NCBI GenBank assembly: GCA_007449985.2
Contig: VIIQ02000608.1
Coordinates: 1 to 64,000 of the forward strand
From: Desmodesmus armatus
Taxonomy: Eukaryota > Chlorophyta > Chlorophyceae > Sphaeropleales > Scenedesmaceae
DNA: 64,000 bases
Direction of reading: 5' to 3'
In this document: one piece after another, positions 13,035-23,854 of the stretch
Layout of the letters: every line of letters starts with the position of its first letter
How positions within the stretch are numbered: the stretch's first letter is position 1
Made by a program: the position numbers and the translations under genes
The notes under the pieces: generated by a model
Database searches by the model: none
What the model saw: the letters and a program-made list of their open reading frames with translations, nothing else
What the model was told of the DNA's origin: nothing

Positions 13035-13250
13035 AGACTTAGGAGGCAGCAGGAGGCGACTGGTCCGCCCACAGCAGCGACTTGATAGTTGGCATGGTTA
13101 GTAGTTGGGTTAGTGCTGGAGGCTTTGATAGTAGCAGACTTAGACGTTAAAGCAGGTGCATGGTTGAGCCATTCTCCTGCAAGAGCCAATGAGGGGTGGC
13201 AGTGGTTGCTTGACTCCGCTCATGTAACAAGCCTACCCTGGAAAAAAAAA
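13035..13250 (+). repeat. SINE family A copy (internally deleted)
   Basis: It starts with agacttaggaggcagcagga and ends with ttgcttgactccgctcatg, taacaagcctaccctgg and poly(A), like the 324-bp reference copy at 44031-44354 (minus strand). Compared with that copy it lacks roughly 100 internal bases between gcatggttgagcc and attctcctgc. The preceding 84 bases (12951-13034) are part of the duplicated block and not otherwise assigned. Confidence 0.8.
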
Positions 13251-16200
13251 TTGATTCAGTGTGCGGCGCGTAGCGGCGGGTTGATGTCGGCGGGTGCCGC
13301 GTGATGGTGCGCAGCGGTGGTGGTCCGCAAAATCATCTGGTTGGCTCTGATGAGACACAAAAATAGTGTCTTCAAGCGGACCAACATGCACCCCAATTGA
13401 TTCCGTGTGCGGCGCGTAGCGTCGGGTTGATGTTTTTTTTTCCGGGTTGATGTCGGCGGGTGCCGCGTGATTGTGCGCAGCGGCGGTGGTACGCAAAAAT
13501 CATCTGGTTGGCTCTGATGAAAGGCAAAAAAAGTGTCTTCAAGCGTACCAACATGCACTTGAATTGAGTCAGTGTGCGGCGCGTAGCGTCGGGTTGATGT
13601 TGGCGGGTGCCGCGTGATGAAACACAAAAATAGTGTCTTCAAGCGGACCAACATGCACCCCAATTGATTCCGTGTGCGGCGTGTAGCGTCGGGTTGATGT
13701 CTTTTTTTTCCGGGTTGATGTCGGCGGGTGCCGCGTGATGGTGCGCAGCGGCGGTGGTACGCAAAAATCATCTGGTTGGCTCTGATGAAAGGCAAAAAAA
13801 GTGTCTTCAAGCGTACCAACATGCACTTCAATTGAGTCAGTGTGCGGCGCGTAGCGTCGGGTTGATGTTGGCGGGTGCCGCGTGATGGTGCGCAGAGGTG
13901 GTGGTCCGCAAAAATCATCTGGTTGGCTCTGATGAAACACAAAAATAGTGTATTCAAGCGGACCAACATGCACCCCAATCGATTCAGTGTGCGGCGCGTA
14001 GCGTCGGGTTAATGTTGGCGGGTGCCGCGTGATGGTGCGCAGCGGTGGTGGTCCGCAAAAATCATCTGGTTGGCTCTGATGAAAGACAAAAATAGTGTTT
14101 TCAAGCTTACTAACATGCAACCCAATCGATTCAGTGTGCGGCGCGTAGCGGCGGGTTGATGTCGGCGGGTGCTGCGTGATGGTGCGCAGCGGTGGTAGTG
14201 CGCAAAAATCATCTGGTTGGCTCTGACAAAAGATAAAAATAGTGTCTTCAAGCGTACCAACATACACCCCAATTGAGTTAGTGTGCGGCGCGAAGCGGCG
14301 GGTTGATGTCGGCGGGTGCCGCGTGATGGTGCGCAGCGGTGGTGGTCCGCAAAAATCATCTGGTTGGCTTTGATGAAACACAAAAATAGTGTCTTCAAGC
14401 GGACCAACATGCACCCCAATTGATTCCGTGTGCGGCGCGTAGCGTCGGGTTGATGTCTTTTTTTTCCGGGTTGATGTCGGCGGGTGCGGCGTGATGGTGC
14501 GCAGCGGCGGTGGTACGCAAAAATCATCTGGTTGGCTCTGATGAAAGGCAAAAAAAGTGTCTTCAAGCGTACCAACATGCACTTCAATTGAGTCAGTGTG
14601 CGGCGCGTAGCGTCGGGTTGATGTTGGCGGGTGCCGCGTGATGGTGCGCAGCGGTGGTGGTCCGCAAAAATCATCTGGTTGGCTCTGATGAAACACAAAA
14701 ATAGTGTATTCAAGCGGACCAACATGCACCCCAATCGATTCAGTGTGCGGCGCGTAGCGGCGGGTTGATGTTGGCGGGTGCCGCGTGATGGTGCGCAGCG
14801 GTGGTGGTCCGCAAAAATCATCTGGTTGGCTCTGATGAAAGACAAAAATAGTGTTTTCAAGCTTACTAACATGCAACCCAATCGATTCAGTGTGCGGCGC
14901 GTAGCGGCGGGTTGATGTCGGCAGGTGCTGCGTGATGGTGCGCAGCGGTGGTAGTGCGCAAAAATCATCTGGTTGGCTCTGACAAAAGATAAAATAGTGT
15001 CTTCAAGCGTACCAACATACACCCCAATTGAGTTAGTGTGCGGCGCGAAGCGGCGGGTTGATGTCGGCGGGTGCCGCGTGATGGTGCGCAGCGGTGGTGG
15101 TCCGCAAAAATCATCTGGTTGGCTTTGATGAAACACAAAAATAGTGTCTTCAAGCGGACCAACATGCACCCCAATTGATTCCGTGTGCGGCGCGTAGCGT
15201 CGGGTTGATGTCTTTTTTTTCCGGGTTGATGTCGGCGGGTGCGGCGTGATGGTGCGCAGCGGCGGTGGTACGCAAAAATCATCTGGTTGGCTCTGATGAA
15301 AGGCAAAAAAAGTGTCTTCAAGCGTACCAACATGCACTTCAATTGAGTCAGTGTGCGGCGCGTAGCGTCGGGTTGATGTTGGCGGGTGCCGCGTGATGGT
15401 GCGCAGCGGTGGTGGTCCGCAAAAATCATCTGGTTGGCTCTGATGAAACACAAAAATAGTGTCTTCAAGCGGACCAACATGCACCCCAATCGATTCAGTG
15501 TGCGGCGCGTAGCGGCGGGTTGATGTTGGCGGGTGCCGCGTGATGGTGCGCAGCGGTGGTGGTCCGCAAAAATCATCTGGTTGGCTCTGATGAAAGACAA
15601 AAATAGTGTTTTCAAGCTTACTAACATGCAACCCAATCGATTCAGTGTGCGGCGCGTAGCGGCGGGTTGATGTCGGCAGGTGCTGCGTGATGGTGCGCAG
15701 CGGTGGTAGTGCGAAAAAATCATCTGGTTGGCTCTGACAAAAGATAAAAATAGTGTCTTCAAGCGTACCAACATACACCCCAATTGAGTTAGTGTGCGGC
15801 GCGAAGCGGCGGGTTGATGTCGGCGGGTGCCGCGTGATGGTGCGCAGCGGTGGTGGTCCGCAAAAATCATCTGGTTGGCTTTGATGAAACACAAAAATAG
15901 TGTCTTCAAGCGGACCAACATGCACCCCAATTGATTCCGTGTGCGGCGCGTAGCGTCGGGTTGATGTCTTTTTTTTCCGGGTTGATGTCGGCGGGTGCCG
16001 CGTGATGGTGCGCAGCGGCGGTGGTACGCAAAAATCATCTGGTTGGCTCTGATGAAAGGCAAAAAACGTGTATTCAAGCGTACCAACATGCACTTCAATT
16101 GAGTCAGTGTGCGGCGCGTAGCGTCGGGTTGATGTTGGCGGGTGCCGCGTGATGGTGCGCAGCGGTGGTGGTCCGCAAAAATCATCTGGTTGGCTCTGAT

Positions 16201-19200
16201 GAAACACAAAAATAGTGTCTTCAAGCGGACCAACATGCACCCCAATCGATTCAGTGTGCGGCGCGTAGCGGCGGGTTGATGTTGGCGGGTGCCGCGTGAT
16301 GGTGCGCAGCGGTGGTGGTCCGCAAAAATCATCTGGTTGGCTCTGATGAAAGACAAAAATAGTGTTTTCAAGCTTACTAACATGCAACCCAATCGATTCA
16401 GTGTGCGGCGCGTAGCGGCGGGTTGATGTCGGCGGGTGCTGCGTGATGGTGCGCAGCGGTGGTAGTGCGCGAAAATCATCTGGTTGGCTCTGACAAAAGA
16501 TAAAAATAGTGTCTTCAAGCGTACCAACATACACCCCAATTGAGTTAGTGTGCGGCGCGAAGCGGCGGGTTGATGTCGGCGGGTGCCGCGTGATGGTGCG
16601 CAGCGGTGGTGGTCCGCAAAAATCATCTGGTTGGCTTTGACGAAACACAAAAATAGTGTCTTCAAGCGGACCAACATGCACCCCAATTGATTCCGTGTGC
16701 GGCGCGTAGCGTCGGGTTGATGTCTTTTTTTTCCGGGTTGATGTCGGCGGGTGCCGCGTGATGGTGCGCAGCGGCGGTGGTACGCAAAAATCATCTGGTT
16801 GGCTCTGATGAAAGGCAAAAAAAGTGTCTTCAAGCGTACCAACATGCACTTCAATTGAGTCAGTGTGCGACGCGTAGCGTCGGGTTGATGTTGGCGGGTG
16901 CCGCGTGATGGTGCGCAGCGGTGGTGGTCCGCAAAAATCATCTGGTTGGCTCTGATGAAACACAAAAATAGTGTCTTCAAGCGGACCAACATGCACCCCA
17001 ATCGATTCAGTGTGCGGCGCGTAGCGGCGGGTTGATGTTGGCGGGTGCCGCGTGATGGTGCGCAGCGGTGGTGGTCCGCAAAAATCATCTGGTTGGCTCT
17101 GATGAAAGACAAAAATAGTGTTTTCAAGCTTACTAACATGCAACCCAATCGATTCAGTGTGCGGCGCGTAGCGGCGGGTTGATGTCGGCGGGTGCTGCGT
17201 GATGGTGCGCAGCGGTGGTAGTGCGCAAAAATCATCTGGTTGGCTCTGACAAAAGATAAAAATAGTGTCTTCAAGCGTACCAACATACACCCCAATTGAG
17301 TTAGTGTGCGGCGCGAAGCGGCGGGTTGATGTCGGCGGGTGCCGCGTGATGGTGCGCAGCGGTGGTGGTCCGCAAAAATCATCTGGTTGGCTTTGATGAA
17401 ACACAAAAATAGTGTCTTCAAGCGGACCAACATGCACCCCAATTGATTCCGTGTGCGGCGCGTAGCGTCGGGTTGATGTCTTTTTTTTCCGGGTTGATGT
17501 CGGCGGGTGCGGCGTGATGGTGCGCAGCGGCGGTGGTACGCAAAAATCATCTGGTTGGCTCTGATGAAAGGCAAAAAAAGTGTCTTCAAGCGTACCAACA
17601 TGCACTTCAATTGAGTCAGTGTGCGGCGCGTAGCGTCGGGTTGATGTTGGCGGGTGCCGCGTGATGGTGCGCAGCGGTGGTGGTCCGCAAAAATCATCTG
17701 GTTGGCTCTGATGAAACACAAAAATAGTGTCTTCAAGCGGACCAACATGCACCCCAATCGATTCAGTGTGCGGCGCGTAGCGGCGGGTTGATGTTGGCGG
17801 GTGCCGCGTGATGGTGCGCAGCGGTGGTGGTCCGCAAAAATCATCTGGTTGGCTCTGATGAAAGACAAAAATAGTGTTTTCAAGCTTACTAACATGCAAC
17901 CCAATCGATTCAGTGTGCGGCGCGTAGCGGCGGGTTGATGTCGGCAGGTGCTGCGTGATGGTGCGCAGCGGTGGTAGTGCGAAAAAATCATCTGGTTGGC
18001 TCTGACAAAAGATAAAAATAGTGTCTTCAAGCGTACCAACATACACCCCAATTGAGTTAGTGTGCGGCGCGAAGCGGCGGGTTGATGTCGGCGGGTGCCG
18101 CGTGATGGTGCGCAGCGGTGGTGGTCCGCAAAAATCATCTGGTTGGCTTTGATGAAACACAAAAATAGTGTCTTCAAGCGGACCAACATGCACCCCAATT
18201 GATTCCGTGTGCGGCGCGTAGCGTCGGGTTGATGTCTTTTTTTTCCGGGTTGATGTCGGCGGGTGCCGCGTGATGGTGCGCAGCGGCGGTGGTACGCAAA
18301 AATCATCTGGTTGGCTCTGATGAAAGGCAAAAAAAGTGTATTCAAGCGTACCAACATGCACTTCAATTGAGTCAGTGTGCGGCGCGTAGCGTCGGGTTGA
18401 TGTTGGCGGGTGCCGCGTGATGGTGCGCAGCGGTGGTGGTCCGCAAAAATCATCTGGTTGGCTCTGATGAAACACAAAAATAGTGTCTTCAAGCGGACCA
18501 ACATGCACCCCAATCGATTCAGTGTGCGGCGCGTAGCGGCGGGTTGATGTTGGCGGGTGCCGCGTGATGGTGCGCAGCGGTGGTGGTCCGCAAAAATCAT
18601 CTGGTTGGCTCTGATGAAAGACAAAAATAGTGTTTTCAAGCTTACTAACATGCAACCCAATCGATTCAGTGTGCGGCGCGTAGCGGCGGGTTGATGTCGG
18701 CGGGTGCTGCGTGATGGTGCGCAGCGGTGGTAGTGCGCAAAAATCATCTGGTTGGCTCTGACAAAAGATAAAAATAGTGTCTTCAAGCGTACCAACATAC
18801 ACCCCAATTGAGTTAGTGTGCGGCGCGAAGCGGCGGGTTGATGTCGGCGGGTGCCGCGTGATGGTGCGCAGCGGTGGTGGTCCGCAAAAATCATCTGGTT
18901 GGCTTTGATGAAACACAAAAATAGTGTCTTCAAGCGGACCACCATGCACCCCAATTGATTCCGTGTGCGGCGCGTAGCGTCGGGTTGATGTCTTTTTTTT
19001 CCGGGTTGATGTCGGCGGGTGCCGCGTGATGGTGCGCAGCGGCGGTGGTACGCAAAAATCATCTGGTTGGCTCTGATGAAAGGCAAAAAAAGTGTATTCA
19101 AGCGTACCAACATGCACTTCAATTGAGTCAGTGTGCGGCGCGTAGCGTCGGGTTGATGTTGGCGGGTGCCGCGTGATGGTGCGCAGCGGTGGTGGTCCGC

Positions 19201-20492
19201 AAAAATCATCTGGTTGGCTCTGATGAAACACAAAAATAGTGTCTTCAAGCGGACCAACATGCACCCCAATCGATTCAGTGTGCGGCGCGTAGCGGCGGGT
19301 TGATGTTGGCGGGTGCCGCGTGATGGTGCGCAGCGGTGGTGGTCCGCAAAAATCATCTGGTTGGCTCTGATGAAAGACAAAAATAGTGTTTTCAAGCTTA
19401 CTAACATGCAACCCAATCGATTCAGTGTGCGGCGCGTAGCGGCGGGTTGATGTCGGCGGGTGCTGCGTGATGGTGCGCAGCGGTGGTAGTGCGCAAAAAT
19501 CATCTGGTTGGCTCTGACAAAAGATAAAAATAGTGTCTTCAAGCGTACCAACATACACCCCAATTGATTCAGTGTGCGGCGCGTAGCTTCGCGTTGATGT
19601 CGGCGGGTGCTGCGTGATGGTGCGCAGCGGTGGTAGTGCGCAAAAATCATCTGGTTGGCTCTGACGAAAGATACAAATAGTGTTTTTAAGCGTACCAACA
19701 TGCACCCCAATTGAGTTAGTGTGCGGCGCGAAGCGGCGGGTTGATGTCGGCGGGTGCCGCGTGATGGTGCGCAGCAGTGGTGGTCCGCAAAAATCATCTG
19801 GTTGGCTCTGATGAAAGACAAAAATAGTGTCTTCAAGTGGACCAACATGCACCCCAATTGATTCAGTGTGCGGCGCGTAGCTTCGGGTTGATGTCGGCGG
19901 GTCCCGCGTGATGGTGCGCAGTGGTGGTGGTGCGCAAAAATCATCTGATTGGCTCTAATGAAACACAAAAATTGTGTCTTCAAGCATACCAACATGCACC
20001 CCAATTGAGTCAGTGTGCTGCGCGTAGCGTCGGGTTGATGTCCGCGGGTCCCGCGTGATGGTGCGCAGCGGTGGTGGTGCACAAAAATATTGTCTTCAAG
20101 CGTACCAACATGCACCCCAATTGAGTTCGTGTGCGGCGCGAAGCGGCGGGTTGATGTCGGCGGGTGCCGCGTGATGGTGCGCAGCGGTGGTGGTCCGCAA
20201 AAATTATCTGGTTGGCTCTGATGAAAGACAAAAATAGTGTCTTTAAGCGGACCAACATGCACCCCAATTGATTCAGTGTGCGGCGCGTAGCTTCGGGTTG
20301 ATGTCGGCGGGTGCTGCGTGATGGTGCGCAGCGGTGGTAGTGCGCAAAAATCATCTGGTTGGCTCTGACGAAAGATAAAAATAGTGTCTTCAAGCGTACC
20401 AACATACACCCCAATTGAGTTAGTGTGCGGCGCGAAGCGGCGGGTTGATGTCGGCGGTGGTGGTCCGCAAAAATCATAAAGACAAAAATAGT
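13251..20492. repeat. 147-bp satellite array B with 756-bp higher-order repeats
   Basis: This is the same 147-bp unit as array A, organised into 756-bp higher-order repeats: five units plus a 21-bp insertion containing eight T. The insertion junction ccggg lies at 14466, 15221, 15977, 16733 and 17489 (spacing 755, 756, 756, 756) and continues to about 19001. Flanking units are less regular, and partly deleted units occur at about 13618 and 20453-20480. Minus-strand ORFs of more than 1900 codons are by-products of the unit length. Confidence 0.95.
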
Positions 20493-20843
20493 ATCTTGTG
20501 TGGCATGCACTTGTAGGGCTGGTTTTGCATGGACGGCTGTGTGTTGGCTCGAGCGCACGCTCGCCAGCTTGCATGCTGTAGAGTTTTGGTGTGGCACGGT
20601 GCGTGGAAGTTTTGTGCCTGATGAGCTGTGTGCCTGCGCGTGCATACAGACCTGTGTGTGTGCATACAGGTCTGTATGACTTTAATTTTTTTTTCAGAGT
20701 GAGCAAGTTACAAGAGCGGAGTCAAGTAACAGAAGCTACCCCTCAAAGGCTCTGGCAAGAGGATGGCGCAACCTGACCGGCGCCACCCTGTGAAGGGGCA
20801 AACCACCACCCTCACCACCAGGGCTCCACCACGCACCCGCGAA
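20493..20843. repeat. junction of repeat fragments
   Basis: Bases 20493-20683 match the part of the duplicated block around 12250-12470 (tgtgtggcatgcac, ggctcgagcgcacgctcgcc). From about 20684 a minus-strand LINE or SINE tail follows: T-run, then gtgagcaagttacaagagcg, the reverse complement of the LINE 3' terminus. It ends at acgcacccgcgaa, where the next T-run starts. No gene was recognised. Confidence 0.6.
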
Positions 20844-21170
20844 TTTTTTTTTTGTGTGAAGTGATCAGTTACATTGGGCGGGACCAAGCAACCGGTGGTT
20901 CACTCCATGAAAAGATCCAGCGGGAGGATGGGGCAACCTGTTGTGACACCCACCCCACGGCACCCCTTGTGCAGGGGACACCATCGCAGGGCCGTGCAGA
21001 CAGCTCCGTGAGAAGCAGCCCCGAAGGGCATCCAGGGCCTGACCGTGCGCCCAGTGTCCTCTATACACCACAGCCGTCCGTAGACCAACTGCGGCAGGTC
21101 ACAGTCCATGCTTGCCCCAACACTTTGACACTTTTTTTTTTGGAAGTGCTATGACACTCACATGCTGCCA
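20844..21170 (-). repeat. repeat family B copy, inverted
   Basis: A T-run (about 20845-20854) is followed by gaagtgatcagttacattgg and the rest of family B in reverse orientation, including ggttcactccatgaaaagat. A second T-run at about 21132-21141 interrupts the copy near its 5' end, consistent with another short insertion. Confidence 0.75.
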
Positions 21171-21403
21171 CCCTATAGAGCCAAGATACAACCCGCGAAT
21201 TGTCTACGCACCCGCGAATTGTCTACGCTAGTCACTGCCGGCTGGTACTGCAGAAACTATAAAACAGCAAAGGGACACCACACGGCTACTGACCTCGCCT
21301 GGAACGGAACGCCGCGTAAGGCGGCACAATGGCTAAGTCACTAGCACCCCCTGCCGGGGTGTACACACCAATTTTGGCTGGTAGCATGAACCGGCCCCCC
21401 AAA
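21171..21403. other. unassigned interval left of the nested LINE
   Basis: This contains a short tandem duplication (cacccgcgaattgtctacg, twice, near 21190-21228) and otherwise nothing recognised. It ends at the left copy of the LINE target duplication gtatgcaca (21404-21412). Confidence 0.4.
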
Positions 21404-21412
21404 GTATGCACA

Positions 21413-22664
21413 GGCAGCAGCAGCAGTCAGAGGCCACACAGCGGGAGCCCCTTGAGGCCTACTACTTGGTGGGGCGTTGGCCTGAGATCCAGGTTGACCC
21501 CAATGTGTGGGGCTTTGGGCCGGACACGGAGGTTGTGCAGTATTCAGTTAGGGACATCACACGCAGGCTGGTGCAGCTCAAGTGCAGGTCACAGCCTGGG
21601 TGGGTCCTGGACAGGGGGGTGCGACCTCGGCTGTGGCGGGACAGCGACGGCAACCTGGCGCCCAGCACAGGTTTGCAGCAGCTGGAAGCGAAGCACAAGC
21701 GCAGCTTTGCAGAGATGCTGCAGACTGGCTTCAGCACAGGTAACAGCAGCAGCAGCAGCGGCCGCCACCGCATCACTACTGCTGACCAGATGGCAGCATA
21801 TGATACTACGTGGATGCACGCCAGCCCAGCTCGGCAGCATGTCCTGCAGCGGGTTGCAGACAGGGCCGCTACAGCAGCAGGGTCCCAGCCAACAGCCTGG
21901 CGGCAGCAGCAGGACCTACAGCATGTCACCACCCCAACCGTGGATGAAACGGAGGACCCCTTGGCCAGGGGCTTGCAGCCCGCTACAGACGCCGACTCGG
22001 CGTGGGGAAAAGCGTACCGTCGGGCCGCTGACAAGCGCCTGCCACGGCCGCTGCGGGTGTTTGGATGGCAGATGCTTCATGCCGCCGTCAGGGTGGGGGA
22101 TAGTAGGGTATATGCTGCCACTAACATGCAGGAGTTGCTGCAATGCTGCTGTCCGCAGCAGCAGTGCCGGCTGGGGCCCCAGCAGCAGCAGCAGCAGCCG
22201 GGCCAGGCAGGAGCACTGCAGTCTCAGCAGCAATAGCACCAGGGGCAGGGCGGGAATGGGGGATCGCAGCTGCTGCTGCAACAGCAGCAGCAGCAGCAGC
22301 AGCAGGGGCAGGGTGGGGATGGGCAACCGCAACAGCAGCCGCAGCCGGGCCAGGCTGCGAACGAAGGAGCACAGCCACACCAGCAGCAGTCGCAGTCACA
22401 GCAGCAGGTTGGGACCCAGCAGCAGCAGCTGCCGACTCCAGACAGCTATCAGCTCGAGTCTCTGTCTCACCTCTTTGTGCAGTGCCCTGTCGCCGTGGCT
22501 GTGTGGGCTTGGTTTGCAGGTGTGTGGCAGAGGGTGCAGCCGGGAGCAGCAGTGGACTTCAGTAGTGTTCGCATCCTGCTGCTGGATGACAGCGCAGTGT
22601 GGAAGCCTCCACCAGCGCTGCAGCAACTTTGGACATACCTGCGGCTGCTACTGCTGGAGTCCTT
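21413..22664 (+). mobile_element. nested LINE copy, segment 1 (up to the virus)
   Basis: This is a 5'-truncated LINE copy whose start corresponds to about 53920 of the more complete copy. Left flank gtatgcaca (21404-21412) is repeated after its poly(A) at 46621-46629, so the LINE truly spans 21413-46620 with large insertions. It encodes the Gln-rich C-terminal half of ORF2, including the segment FGPDTEVVQYSVRDITRRL, which is in frame here but frameshifted in the copy at 54030. A stop in the Gln-rich stretch near 22236 disrupts it. It is cut at 22664 by the viral element, and the tcctt at 22660-22664 is the left target duplication. Confidence 0.9.
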
Positions 22665-22913
22665 ACGACGAAGGTAGCATGCCGCCATTTTAGATTTCAA
22701 GCCAGATTTCAGGCTTAACCCGGAGAAATCCCGTTTCAAGTCAGATTTTCCCTGTGGGCCCTTAGATTGTCCCTGAGAGTCTCAGTGGGTCCCCGTGGGT
22801 CCCAGTTGATTGAGGTTGGCTCAGTACATGGGCCTGGCACGCTCTCCACTGAGCCAACCTCAGTGCGACGGTTGATGACAAATCGTTCTGCTCAGCACGA
22901 TGTTTAGTCATCG
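22665..22913 (+). repeat. left terminal inverted repeat of the virus
   Basis: These 249 bp match the reverse complement of 43520-43768 with about two differences (C/T in the gcgacgg/gcgatgg region and C/G within ctcagcac/ctgagcac). Inside lies a perfect 15-bp inverted repeat, TGAGGTTGGCTCAGT (22811-22825) and its complement (22848-22862), with a 22-bp spacer. The inner end is a 39-nt imperfect palindrome (22874-22912). Such repeats serve integrase recognition and probably replication. Confidence 0.95.
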
Positions 22914-22951
22914 GTACCAAGTCGGTCTGGGGTTCGAGTCGGCTGGTGGCA
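22874..22951 (+). promoter_or_regulatory. palindrome plus tRNA B-box-like motif at inner TIR edge
   Basis: A 39-nt imperfect palindrome (arms GATGAC/GTCATC and ATCGT/ACGAT) is followed by a stretch with ggggttcgagtc, which matches the pol III B box (GGTTCGANTCC) at most positions. The same pair, palindrome and motif, recurs inverted at 43352-43432 on the right side. I could not fold a proper tRNA: the T-stem pairs poorly and no matching 5' acceptor strand is present. The role is unknown; a pol III remnant or replication signal is possible. Confidence 0.4.
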
Positions 22952-23132
22952 CATTTTTTTGATGCGACCAATCCCCCTTTTGAAAAGCCTGTCCCCTACA
23001 TTGAGATGCGTCCTCACGATCGCAAGACCTGCTGCTGCAAGCGCTGTGTGTCCCGGCGGGGTGTGTGCCTTGTGCGTGGTCATGTGCTGCTCAAGGGGTC
23101 CGGCTCTGCGCAACCAAATGTTGGCCATTACC

Positions 23133-23849
23133 ATGTCGACGCTGCAGACTCACCACCTTCTGATCAGCAGCACTGCCCCGACGGCGGAGGTGTACCTGCC
23201 TCCCACGTTGTTGCACAAGCTGGACGTGACCAACCGCTCCTGCTGGCGGGTGTGGGTCAGCAAGCTGGTGATGCCCCGCTTCATCCCCAACATTGACATC
23301 CACAACCGTGCCTTCACGTGGAACGGCGTCATCTACTACCTGTGGCCTGGCATGTCCTCCGCCCAGGACATCTGCTACCAGCTGTCGTCTGCTGGATTGC
23401 TGACCAAGTGGAGCCACGTGAACAACCGCTTCGTGTTCCAGTGCTCTGGCAGCCTTGACCTGTCTGCTCCCAATTCCTGTGCTGACCTGCTGGGCATGGG
23501 GCGCAAGGTGCATTCTATAAGCGGCGGCATGCGCTCCAGCACCGATCCCCAGCTGGGTCTGCTGGACTACGTTGTCGTGTCATCCAGCCTGGCCAGCAAG
23601 ACTCACGTGTGGAGGGATGGCAGGTTGTGGACGGACACGCAGGTGCTGTGCACGCTGCCGGTGAATGAGAGCGCCAGCGGTCCCTATGAGGATGCAGATG
23701 GTTCCAGGTCCGTGTGTTATGACTCCAGCCTGATCAACGGCATCACCATCAAGATAACTGACGCCCGGTTCAATCCCATCCCCGACTGTGTGACCCCCTG
23801 GCACTGTACCGTGACGCTTGCTGAAATCAAAAATGGGGCCACTACATAA
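23133..23849 (+). CDS. putative minor virion protein (penton-like candidate)
   Basis: A 238-residue protein. I chose the ATG at 23133 for its context (attaccATG); an in-frame ATG at 23118 adds five residues, and the frame stays open further upstream into sequence without protein-like features. Its C-terminal part (INGITIKITDARFNPIP, then TVTLAEI) and the middle (PGMSSAQDICYQL, then ADLLGMG) resemble the general layout of beta-rich minor virion proteins of Mavericks and PLVs: a PG-x-Y/S-type turn, an LLG motif, and a closing I-x-I-x-D ... V-x-L strand pair. No membrane segment was seen. It leads a tight + strand series: 5 bp separate its stop from the next ATG, and the packaging ATPase follows. 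The function is inferred from position and layout, so a single-jelly-roll penton is a suggestion only. Confidence 0.5.
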   Translation: MSTLQTHHLLISSTAPTAEVYLPPTLLHKLDVTNRSCWRVWVSKLVMPRFIPNIDIHNRAFTWNGVIYYLWPGMSSAQDICYQLSSAGLLTKWSHVNNRFVFQCSGSLDLSAPNSCADLLGMGRKVHSISGGMRSSTDPQLGLLDYVVVSSSLASKTHVWRDGRLWTDTQVLCTLPVNESASGPYEDADGSRSVCYDSSLINGITIKITDARFNPIPDCVTPWHCTVTLAEIKNGATT

Positions 23850-23854
23850 CACAC

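Noticed and set aside
4257..20706. Giant minus-strand ORFs (660 to 1947 codons) in the satellite arrays
   Set aside because: The 147-bp unit is a multiple of three and free of stops in two frames at once. Frames swap at single-base indels and no promoter or domain is visible. Treated as non-coding satellite.
22912..22951. tRNA gene at the viral TIR
   Set aside because: Only a B-box-like motif is present. The T-stem pairs poorly and no complementary acceptor 5' strand or anticodon arm was found. Kept only as a tRNA-like motif.
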